A DNA stretch of 35,801 bases from Calocera cornea HHB12733 (lineage: Eukaryota > Basidiomycota > Dacrymycetes > Dacrymycetales > Dacrymycetaceae), in NCBI GenBank assembly GCA_001632435.1, contig KV424091.1, positions 6,489 to 42,289 of the forward strand. Reading direction: 5' to 3'. Position 1 is the first letter of the stretch; the number at the start of each line of letters is the position of its first letter. A program made the translations under genes and the position numbers. Below, piece after piece: positions 1 through 9,200 of the stretch. The notes below the pieces were generated by a model. It did no database searches, was not told the origin of the DNA, and saw only the letters and a program-made list of their open reading frames with translations.

Positions 1-64
1 CGACCTTCGATGACCTGGATGACCGGCGGAGTGTCGCACAGTGCAATCAGATCATGGGTGATGT

Positions 65-82
65 GCTGCGCATAGGGATGTG
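65..82 (+). repeat. Left target duplication and terminal inverted repeat of the hAT element
   Basis: GCTGCGCA at 65-72 is the target-site duplication. TAGGGATGTG at 73-82 is the left terminal inverted repeat, matched perfectly over 10 bp by the inverse at 2913-2922. Confidence 0.93.
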
Positions 83-86
83 CGTG

Positions 87-235
87 GTTCGAACCAAACC
101 ACGAGAACCGTCGGTTCTTGGTTCTGGTTCGGTTCCAGGACTGAACCAGGACCGAACCAGAACTGGTTCGTTGTTGGTAGTCAGGACCGTGCCAAACCGG
201 TTCTGAACCGGTTCCAGACCGGTTCTCAAATAGAG
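87..235. repeat. Left subterminal GAACC/GGTTC repeat array
   Basis: About 150 bp made almost wholly of GGTTC and GAACC words in both orientations, including the palindrome-like GAACCGGTTC. hAT transposases bind clustered subterminal motifs, and this array probably plays that role. A matching array sits at 2788-2905. Confidence 0.8.
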
Positions 236-347
236 TTTGAATGACGTGCTCTGCACCCGTGAGACCCTGTCCTGCTAAAGGTCCCCTGAGAAGATGTAAA
301 CAGAATGATGCGATAAGCTGGATAGAACCCATTTCCGTGCCTCTACC

Positions 348-2768
348 ATGAGCAGCTTCAATTCTGCCTTTACATCACCGCCTGTCTCGCCACCTTTGAG
401 CCCGGTCCCCACTGAAGAACTTGATGACGATGATCTTGACTTGATCCGGTCCGAGCCCAATCAGGCAACCAGCATTCGTGAAACGAGCAAGCGCAGCATC
501 GAGACCGTGGAGCTTAGTGATGATTCGGAGGTTGAGATTGTGCATGTAAAGCGGAACCGAGTAGACCGGAAGAGTGCTCCAATCCATGAGTACTTCACAG
601 AGCCGGAGGGAAAAGAGAGAATCCGCTGGTGTAAGGCATGCCAGTACGCCCACATATGCTCCTGGCTGTGAATACCCACTCATATCGTGCTAGGGCTGCT
701 CGTCAGAAGGGTCTTGAGCTACCAGAGGACCGAGGGCGGATAGGACAGAATAGCAGCACATCAACAATGCGGAAACACTTGCTTCGCTTTCATAAGAGCG
801 TGTGGAAGAGCTATTCGAAGGATGCGGGCCTCGACAACAATCCCTCCCAGTCCACGGACTCGCAGACCAGCCTAGACCGCCATCTCCAGCCCATTGAGCG
901 GTACCACCCAGCCTCACTACGACAGCGGTGCCTTCAGCTTATAGCTGCATTGGATCTACCCTTTACAACGGTAGACCGGCCAGAATTCAAGGCCCTCGTG
1001 AGCCTCCTGCGTCCTGAAGCAGCTGCACATGATCTCCCAGGGCGGAAGGCACTTTCCGAACTTGCAATTACCGAGATGGCACATGAGAAGGCCAGGATCA
1101 AAGCCCGATTGCACTCCACAAAGGGTCGGAAAAGCATAACCGTCGACGCATGGAGCGATTCATCTATGCGGTCCTACATCAGTGCAAAAGCACATTATAT
1201 CATCGCCTCTGACAGCAAGTGGATGCTTGCACAGGATCTCATTGGCTTTCGTATGATCCGTGGCTCCCACACAGGCGAGAACCTTGCTGGTATCGTCTTT
1301 GGTTTCTTTGAAGAAATGGACATTGTACATCAAATCGGGTGGATCACTACCGACAACGCGTCCAATAATGACACCATGATGCTTGCATTGGAGCGGCTCC
1401 TCCAAGCAAGCGGGGTCAATGAAGCTGATTTCGATCATGAATCCAACCATATCCGATGCATGGCTCACATTTACAATCTTGCTGTGGTCGATATCCTGAA
1501 GCGTCTTGTGCGAAAACCGGCATACGATAATGAGGCTGTGGCTGCCGAGGCTCAGCTGAGCACAGAAGACCTTCATGATCCAGTACTGGCCCTCCGTGGC
1601 CTGATTGTTGCTGTATGTCCATCCGCTTTGGTAGCTCAGATGTGTACCTGATGCTATTTAGCTTCGCTCATCATCCTCTCGACGTGAGGCATTCCGGACT
1701 ACACAAGGCTTGTGTCGAAAACTTTCAACCAACTCGTCTGGCGAGCTCATTGGAGCACTTGAGCTTATACTTGATGTGCGCACACGCTGGTCAAGCACAT
1801 ATGCCATGGTCACTCGAGCCCTTGAGCTGCGCTCATCTCTCACTGCTGTGCTCATTGACCCTGAGCATGAAGACAAGCTGGCACGCTTCCGGATCACAGC
1901 AGCTGGCTGGAAGCGCATCCAGAGTATTGCCGATATCCTCCAGTACGCACATAAGGGACAGCAACGGCTGTCAGCTGATAGCCATCCAACACTCTTTATG
2001 GCTATCCCGGCACTTGAAGCTCCCATGGCCGCTTGGGAGAAGCTTCAGAAGGGCAAGTACGCTGCCGACCCCACTATGCAAGATGTCATCGAAGCGGGTA
2101 TCAAGAAGATGAGTGAGTACTACCTCAAGATGGAACGATCAGATGCCTATGCTATTGCGATGATTTTGACTCCATATGTCAAGATGAAATACCTTGAAAA
2201 GTGGTGGTCGGACCGATCTCCAAAGAACCCACAGTATACGCTGGCGCAGGAAGCACAGAATGCATTTATCGCTACCTTCAAGTGTTCCTATCAAGAAGCC
2301 CCATCGGAATCCCAATCCTTACCGGCAGATGACGATGACGAGCTCTGGGGTCTATCAGAGGCAAATACCACCCCTCCTGAATACGTGTGCTATCTGCGCG
2401 AAGTACCAACACGTCATCCAAAAGCAGGTGGGCCAGATGCTCTGGCATACTGGCATGCTCATAGTGCGGAGTACCCCGGACTGGCTCGGATGGCAATGGA
2501 CTACTTGGCAATTCAAGGCTCTGCAACCGCTGTGGAGCGGGTATGGAGCAGTGCATCCAATACTGACACAAGAAACCGTAATCGTCTCTCGCCTACTCGG
2601 TTTGAAGCACTGCAGTTTCTGAAGGCCGGTTATCTGAAAGAACGTGTAGCTGGCTTGACGATGGAAGAGCAGACTGCTCAGCATGCAGCACGTATACAAG
2701 AAATGACCGCGGAGATGTGGCAACAGGATCTGCCGGAAGATTTGGATTTGATTCTTTCCGATTTGTAA
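348..2768 (+). CDS. hAT transposase (BED zinc finger, RNase-H-like core, hATC dimerisation domain)
   Basis: Read as exons 348-643, 694-1612 and 1662-2768 (introns of 50 and 49 nt), giving 773 residues with no break. The intron borders join frames cleanly: WCKACQ to AARQKG, and GLIVA to LRSSSSRRE. A BED-type zinc finger lies around residues 92-125 (W-C-x2-C, later H-x-H type residues after STMRKH). The catalytic core shows VDAWSDSS near residue 249 and TTDNASNND near 317, matching the first two acidic positions of hAT enzymes. SATAVERVWS near 691 supplies the conserved C-terminal ERxWS block of the hATC dimerisation domain. The protein would cut and paste the element in the nucleus by recognising its subterminal repeats. 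The left end of a related but clearly different copy is at 35386. Confidence 0.93.
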
Positions 2769-2787
2769 ATAGTGCCACGTACATGTA

Positions 2788-2905
2788 ATAGAACCGGTTC
2801 TGAACCGGTTCTGAACTGGTTCAGGACCGAACTGAACCAGGACTGGACCAGAACCGGGTTCGTGCAGGATGCTACGACGGTTCCGAACCGAACCGAACCA
2901 GAACG
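2788..2905. repeat. Right subterminal GAACC/GGTTC repeat array
   Basis: A run of GAACCGGTTC-type words in both orientations just inside the right end, starting 20 bp after the transposase stop codon. It mirrors the left array and is the probable transposase-binding region of this end. Confidence 0.8.
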
Positions 2906-2912
2906 GGACCGT

Positions 2913-2930
2913 CACATCCCTAGCTGCGCA
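2913..2930 (+). repeat. Right terminal inverted repeat and target duplication of the hAT element
   Basis: CACATCCCTA at 2913-2922 is the right inverted repeat, followed directly by GCTGCGCA at 2923-2930, identical to the left flank. Confidence 0.93.
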
Positions 2931-2932
2931 TG

Positions 2933-3220
2933 CTGAATCGCTATAGCGAGGCGATGGACAAGTTGGAGCAGGCGAAAACGACCTTCGATGACCTGGATGA
3001 CCGGTGGAGTGTCGCATACTGCAATCGGAGCATGGGTGATGTGCTGCGCATGCTAAATCGCCACAGTGAGGCGATGGACAAGTTGGAGCACGCGAAGGCG
3101 ACCTTCGATGACCTGGATGACCGGCGGAGTGTCGCACAATGCAATCGGAGCATGGGCGAGGTGCTGCGCATGCTGAATCGCCACAGCGAGGCGATGGACA
3201 AGCTGGAGGAGGCTAAGGAA
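2933..3220 (+). repeat. 120-bp tandem repeats encoding TPR units
   Basis: Two full 120-bp units (2933-3052 and 3053-3172) differ at 12 positions (90% identity by eye). A third unit starts at 3173 and diverges after about 45 bp. Bases 1-72 match the second half of the same unit, so the array began left of the window and was cut by the hAT element. Each unit encodes one 40-residue TPR. Confidence 0.9.
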
Positions 3221-3463
3221 GTATTCGAAGACGTTTCGGACATCCATGAGGTGGCGTCGACATGCTACATTTTGGCGCTACTATCGATCGCTCAGCAACG
3301 CTTCACGAATGCGGAGGAGCTGCTATCTCGAGCTATCCAGCTTTTCAGCAATATAGAACACACCAAGCATGCAGATTACTGTCAACAACTTCTGGGCATG
3401 CTTCGTTCCTCCAATGGAGAAGCGGCCCAGAGTCTGGGAGTAGATGCCAGTGTTTTTCCGTAA

Positions 3464-4359
3464 AGTGGGAGAAGTATCCAGTACAAGCTAGCGAGCCACG
3501 GCTCCTACACAGGCTTTGTCAGTCAACAGAGCGTTAGAGAGAGACGCGATGAGTGTAGCTGCCGTGGTTTGTGGATGGAACAAAATACAGTAGATAAGGT
3601 AGCGATGATCTCGTTTTCATGATGAAATTTGACAACAACATGGTGTCGACTTGCAGAGGCCTTTCCTCCACATGAGGGTATCCCATTCGTCTCCTCCAGT
3701 GCACATCCACGGGGCAGCCGTAGCGGATGTCGCAGTAGCAGGGTAGATTTGAAGCATGTTTGTCCGTACTTCTCGGAATACAGAAATCTCCTGCGAGAAG
3801 GTAGCCTGCAAGGCGCCGCAGCACCCAAGCCGCTGATCATTGTCATGCGCCCTCACAGCCAAGAATTTCAACTACTGTACGTAGGCGAGAGATTCGTGCA
3901 CAAGGTCAGGCACGGAGGGCGAAGTAGTCGTAATGCCCAGAAGTCCGCGCAGCAGCTACTCGTCCCACTGTCAACAGGCGCCGGATGTCTGTCAAAGCAA
4001 CAATGCACAAATTTTCGCCTGCTAAGGGACAGTCGTGCGGGGTTGCATGGAACTCCTCGGAGATGGGCGCTGACGATAGCACCGCCACTGCGCCCTCCGA
4101 TGCAATCTGCTCGCGATTGGTTCGACTGGCGCCCGATAAGCGGGTGAATAGGCGCGGTTGTGCTGTTCCGCAGTCCCCAGTCGCGCTACGCCGGAGTGGG
4201 CAGGAGGAGCGGGGGGAGCACCACTCGTGGCCTGAATGACTATCCGCACGCCGCGGACGCGAGGAAGCAGCCATGCACGGTCATCATCACCGAAAACCTT
4301 CACTTCGCCCCTCAGTGCGAGCCGGTCCCTGATGAGCGCGTGTAGGGAGTTGTGACGTG
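3464..4359. other. Intergenic region, no gene recognised
   Basis: This is the 3' flank of the TPR gene followed by the upstream region of the xanthine dioxygenase gene. Several short ORFs occur on both strands, but none shows a known motif or exon-like structure. A CGATAA word at 4134-4139 fits the HGATAR consensus of fungal GATA-type nitrogen regulators. That is only suggestive, as the word is short. Confidence 0.5.
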
Positions 4360-4366
4360 TATATAA
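4360..4366 (+). promoter_or_regulatory. TATA box of the xanthine dioxygenase gene
   Basis: TATATAA lies 102 bp upstream of the chosen ATG, followed by a C/T-rich leader. An in-frame ATG at 4357 overlaps this box, which argues against it being the start codon. Confidence 0.6.
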
Positions 4367-4467
4367 CCAGCCCCTGCGCCAGCATGGACAGCGCCGTTCG
4401 GCAGCCTCCTCCCCTACCTCGACAATCTTATCCTCCCTCACTACACTCACTACTTCCATACGACACG

Positions 4468-5716
4468 ATGGCTACTGCTGGCGTGACGACCCACCCTCTC
4501 CCGCTCCCGCCCACCGCGGACCCCGCCTACTTCAAGACATTCGGCGCAGAAGTGCGCGGCCTGGACCCGGGCAACCTCACTCCGGAGCAGTTCGCACTCG
4601 TCGAGGACCTGCTTTACAAGCACTCCGCCCTCCTCTTCCGCAACACCAGCCTGTCCCCCGAGCAGCAGTACAAGCTCACCAAAGCGTTCGATCCGAGCAG
4701 TGAGAGCTACGGGCATGGGAACAACAAGACGGGGGAGACCAAGAAGAGCATCTTGCACCCTGATCTGAAGACCATCCCGAGGCAACCGCAGGTGCAGCTG
4801 ATTGGGAATGGGTTGGTGCCGGAGCATGAGGGGCTGGTCAACGTGCGTTCCCCTGCCTATTTCTCAATTCCAAAATACTGACAAGCGCTTGCAGGCCCAG
4901 CTCAAGCACCCGCACCATCGCACTTTCCATAAGACCGTAATCCCCGAGGAAGACGACCTGAAGTACACGCGCTTCTACCGCTGGCACATTGATGCGGCGC
5001 TTTACGATCTCTCCCCTCCTAAGGTCACCACTCTGTACGCGCTCGCGGTGCCGCAGGGCGACGCCCAGGTGTGCCGGTACGACGACGGCACGGGCGACGA
5101 GCTACCCGTCCCTCTTGGGACGACCGCGTTCGTCTCGGGACACACGATGTTCGAAATCCTCCCCGCAGAGCTGAAGAGCGTCGCGGTGCGTACGCAAGTC
5201 AAGTACGCGCCACACCCGTACGTCTGGATGGCTCCCGCGCACGCGCTCTCCACCGGTCTCGGGTTGGAGACTGAAGGTCTGGAATTGCCCCTGAAGGAGC
5301 TGCCCGAGTGGAGCGCGGACCGCGTCAAGGTGCTGCCTATGCTCTGGAAGAACCCCGTCACCGGCCAACTGCACTTTGAAGTCCATCCGTGCGGCGTGCA
5401 GGAGCTTATCATCCCCCCCCTCCCTGAGGGAGCCAAGAAGGAGGGCGCGCTCTACCCTGACGGCGCGCACATCACCGATCTCAAGGAGGTGCGCGAGCTC
5501 GTCTACAAGATGCAGCGCCCTGCCATCGCGCCGAAGCTCGTCTACCCGCACGACTGGAGCGAGAAGGACCTCGTCATCTTCCATAACCGCGGTGTGCTGC
5601 ACTCGGTCGTGGGTGCGTTCGCGAAGGACCAGGTGCGGATGTTCCATCAGTGCAACTTGGCTGCGTCGGCCGACCCTGCCGGCCCGACCGAGGAGGACGT
5701 CAAGAAGTACGCGTGA
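4468..5716 (+). CDS. xanA: Alpha-ketoglutarate-dependent xanthine dioxygenase (TauD/TfdA family)
   Basis: Exons 4468-4842 and 4895-5716 (52-nt intron) give 398 residues, close to the usual XanA length. The family uses Fe(II), oxygen and alpha-ketoglutarate to hydroxylate xanthine to uric acid, a fungal alternative to molybdenum xanthine dehydrogenase. The HxD iron motif is H156-I-D158 in RFYRWHIDAAL. The distal His is H361 in NRGVLHSVVG, and the downstream Arg in DQVRMFHQC fits the ketoglutarate-binding Arg. Long blocks such as YDDGTGDELPVPLGTTAFVSG and YAPHPYVWM are characteristic of XanA rather than general taurine dioxygenases. No signal peptide is seen, so a cytosolic enzyme is likely. 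ATG 4468 was chosen because the upstream in-frame ATG lies in the TATA box. The gene is convergent with GCN2. Substrate is inferred from family resemblance. Confidence 0.88.
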
Positions 5717-6215
5717 GCGTCACCCTCAGTTTTGAACCACGAACCGCAATCCCCACTCATTCCGTTCATCCCTGTTGCCACCATTCCCCATCGTCCTCCA
5801 ACCTCGTCCGGTAACTTTGTTTTCCTTTCCCTTTCGGCTCAAAGAGGCCTCAAGAAAAAGTGAGGTTGTATTTGTATCTGTGTGGCATTCAAAGGGCTCG
5901 GCAAGAACCAATCATGTATCTTGTATCTAAGTGTTGAAGAAACGCAAATACAATCTCCGTATGCGTTTGTTTCTTAATAGTTTGGCCGATTGCACCCTGT
6001 GTGTTTTAAGGTTCAATAAAAGACCCTAGCCAGCCGGCAATGGGCATCTAAACCTGTCGGTCGTACGGCTCATCTACTCGGCGATTTGCATGTTACACTT
6101 ACATCCCTAACGAAATCTTCTACAAGATCAACTCGTGGAAGAAACTAATCATTCAATAATCCACAACAGAAGTCCATCTAACGATACAAACTATGATACG
6201 TACCAAGGCAGCTCA
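5717..6215. other. Convergent intergenic region (3' ends of xanA and GCN2)
   Basis: About 500 bp between two converging stop codons. It holds T-rich stretches and one AATAAA (6015-6020). No ORF of interest was seen. Confidence 0.6.
6015..6020 (+). terminator. Possible polyadenylation signal for the xanthine dioxygenase gene
   Basis: A canonical AATAAA about 300 bp after the stop codon, in the T/A-rich convergent region. Fungal polyadenylation signals are loose, so this is a candidate only. Confidence 0.35.
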
Positions 6216-9200
6216 TTACGGGAAATGGAGCATGAATGCTCTCCTTGGCTCTTCTCGAACGCTCAGTAACCAAAGAAATCGGTGGCCGTCCGCTCGCTTC
6301 AGAGAAATGGCATCTCGTATTTGGTTCGCATAGGTAGCGGTGTCGAATACCGGAAGAACGGTACGCCAAGCGTCATCATCGGTAACCCAATTGATATCGG
6401 AGATCAGTCGGGAGAAGACAGTTGAGGAAACTGCAATAGCAATGACAGGCACGCCAGCCTGTTCCGCACGCTGTATCTCGTTGTATAGTTTCTCAGCTGT
6501 AACATTATGATGAGTAGATGTGCGATGCGGTGAAGGGTGAGGGTTACCTTTGTCCCGATAGATTTCTTTTGCTCTGCGCTTTTTCGACTGGCCCTTGTCT
6601 CCTTTGCCTTGGTTCTTCTCGAACTTCTGATGCTGCTTTTCGTCTTCTGGCACGACCAATTGTAGGTCTATTGCAGACTTCCTTGCGTCGCGCCGTTCCA
6701 TCGGAACTTTGACATTGCTCGTGATAGCCGCGGCGGTCTTCCCGGCAGCAATGGAGGAATCAATCCGCTGCTGTTCAGCCAGTTGATGCGTGAGGTAGCT
6801 GATCAGCTCTGAACGGGGTACTGGAGAAGTGTTAGCCAGGATTTACTAATCATGGTATAACTTGCTCTGGGCCTCCGTTTTTCTGAGCACGCTCTTAACA
6901 CGCAGGACTTGGCCTGTTGCTTGTGCACGTGTGAGAACCAAGTACCTATAAGCGACAATAAGAACTATAAAGCAGCGGTCCGCGCGAGACTCACAGTATA
7001 CCCTCCTTGAGACAGGTGGCCATGATCTTTTCAAGTGTGTCGTCCACGGCGCTTTCGTACATGACGTCGGCAGATATCCCTGATGCACAATTAATGGATT
7101 ATTTAGCGTGTGACCAGTCTCATACCATGACTCCATAGCAGATTAACGATCTCGATTCTTTCCGAAAGTTTGCCGGCTTGAAATGAACAGACATAGACAT
7201 CGGCACGCTACGCAATTACTTCAATGTTTGCATTTGGCTCCGTACGGGAAGATGCTTACCCTCGGTGCCCAGAGACCAAATGAGCGTTCTTCATCATTCT
7301 TGTTTGACGTCAATTGTTTCACCGTAGTGCTCTGATTCCTGAGCAATGCTTGCATAATCCTTTCCGTAGCAATCTGAACTCCAACGACGAGGGGGGGCTC
7401 ACGCTCGGCAGGCGGTGCGACATGCCGAACGAGATTGTCGTACCTGATGGATCCTTCAGAAAACGTCTGATGGCGAGCAAAGCATAGAACATACCGTCCA
7501 CCGGTGGCCAAGATCGTTTTGCGCTTGCCTCGGGCAGCGAACTCAAACACGACGCCGTCCCGAAAGTAAGTTCGATAGGATGCCAAAGCGGGCGAGAATA
7601 TTATTCTGCTTTGCACACCAAGTAACGTTGCGTAGCGAGCCACCTCTCGTAGCTCCGTCAACGGGCTCTCTCTTGATCTGCGAGTCGGAAGCTCTAGTAT
7701 GGCAGCAATTCGTCTCGGAAGTTGACTTGACGCCGATTCCACATCTCCCTGTAATCGTACGAGAGTCTCGAGCTCATCAACATAGCTTCGCAACAGACCA
7801 GCATCAAGCAGTGCGTTGCGATCAAAGTAGAAGCCTGAGTTCCCGCTCTCCTTGAGGACGGCCTCCACCATGGCATGGTGCTCTTGTGGAATATGCTCGA
7901 ACAGAGCTCCAAGAATGGCACCATGACTGATATGGACTTCCCAGCTTTCTTCGGTGAGAGCTGGCATTCCCTTGATGATGCTGTCTACGACAGCGATTGC
8001 TTCACCTTCGGCAGCCTGAGGTCAATGAAGCAATCAGCAGAGCTCACGGGTGATGGAGGCTCCAAAAAGTACCAGGTTGTACTCGGTAGTCACAATGTCG
8101 AACATAGCGTGGGTGTAGCTCTTCGGCTGACCGCCAGCAAGACCTTGCTCGAAATTTTGACCGAAGGAATACTGTTTGATTCTCGTAATATTCCTGCGGA
8201 CGACGAGTCGAGCGAATGGTAGAAATCCATCTGACGGCAACGAAACAAGGTTGCCTTGACGATCGAGGTATATAACCGCTGTTCGTTCGTCAACATCATT
8301 GGGCCCTACGGGCAGTAGCAATGGTGGATCCATGCTGATGGCGCCGTGACGATGGAAGATACCCTTTACGTAGTCTTCAACGACGGTTTGGAGAAACGTG
8401 TAGCTCGGCTGTTCAGCTCGGTCATATACAAAAGGTCGAATTTGATCTTGTGGCTGCGAAAACAGCTTCGTGAGAAGAGACTGATGATGAGGGCCATTCT
8501 TGTCAACTGAGCACCCCGGTTAAAGACAGGTCCATAGCAAGCACAAAGAGATGCCGTACCCAACAGTCGCAATGCGTCTTCTAGCCGTCTATTCTCCAAC
8601 CTCTCCGGTAACAAACCGCTTCTAAGCAGGTCATTGGGCATGGGTCGTTTGGATGGGTCATGCTATGCAAGTCAGCACGAACACAGGGATTTACAGCGCT
8701 CGGCTTACATTCAACAACCATTCCACAATCTTGCGTTGATTCGGTGTATTGGTCCATACGATTGGGAAGGACAAGTTGTCTCGCAGGGATTGGATAACAG
8801 CATATCGCTCCTGTTCGGTATTGAACGGTCCCTGCACCATTTCGAAGAATACGATCTGCGCAGAAGTCAGACACTGTAGTACGCTAGCATTGAAACCGCT
8901 CACTCCCAGAGAAAACATATCCGCTTTCGCAAGATCCCTGGGCCCTGGTCTTGGATTGCGGATTTCCGGCGCGACATATAGACTACCAAGACATCAGTAT
9001 GCAGAGAGTGCGTCTTCAACCGATCACGTACTAGGTGCCCACGCCAGATGACATCTGCGACGTGGATGGCTGCAGCCGACGCCGACCGTCTGCTGGAAGT
9101 TCAATTGCAGGGGCCACAGAGGTGGCTTGCGCGAGGCCAAAATCCCCAAGTTTTGCATCTCCGTGCTTGTCTACATTATGTCAGTAAGCGAAAGCACTGG

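Larger units (their letters stand above)
73..2922 (+). mobile_element. Complete hAT-superfamily DNA transposon, 2850 bp
   Basis: The element starts TAGGGATGTG at 73 and ends with the inverse CACATCCCTA at 2922. It is flanked by a perfect 8-bp direct repeat GCTGCGCA (65-72 and 2923-2930), the target duplication length expected of hAT elements. Both ends carry dense GAACC/GGTTC subterminal repeats. Between them lies one intron-containing transposase gene with no stop or frameshift in its spliced reading, so the copy may be autonomous. The perfect duplication and uninterrupted gene suggest a recent insertion. It lies inside the TPR array of the surrounding gene. Confidence 0.95.
1..3463 (+). pseudogene. 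TPR-repeat protein, C-terminal part, split by a hAT insertion
   Basis: Bases 3-72 and 2931-3463 read as one continuous 201-codon frame (200 residues then a stop) once the element at 73-2922 and one copy of its 8-bp target duplication are ignored. The protein is a run of 40-residue tetratricopeptide units with the recurring pattern HSEAMDKLE..FDDLDD..SVAQCNRSMGEVLRMLN, then a less regular TPR-like tail ending at 3463. This unit type is usual in TPR arrays of fungal NLR-like or kinesin-light-chain-like proteins, which act as protein-binding scaffolds. The N-terminal part lies left of the window, so any NTPase domain cannot be seen. With the transposon in place the mRNA would run into the element just after the repeat at 3-72. 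A stand-alone ORF from ATG 2930 remains open, but it begins inside the duplicated target site and is probably not a separate gene. Confidence 0.8.

Noticed and set aside
1615..2112. ORF overlapping the hAT transposase in another frame
   Set aside because: The transposase frame in the same region carries conserved hAT motifs and splices cleanly, so this is an off-frame reading.
2355..3137. A 260-codon minus-strand ORF across the transposon right end and the TPR repeats
   Set aside because: It is the antisense shadow of the transposase C-terminus and the TPR units; the Cys/His/Pro-rich translation has no domain and crosses the element border.
3629..4274. Overlapping ORFs on both strands in the xanthine dioxygenase upstream region
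   Set aside because: Frames overlap each other antisense and none resembles a protein family; kept as intergenic.
4357..4467. Upstream in-frame ATG giving a 37-residue longer xanthine dioxygenase
   Set aside because: It overlaps the TATATAA box and would translate a C/T-rich leader; the family normally starts near ATG 4468.
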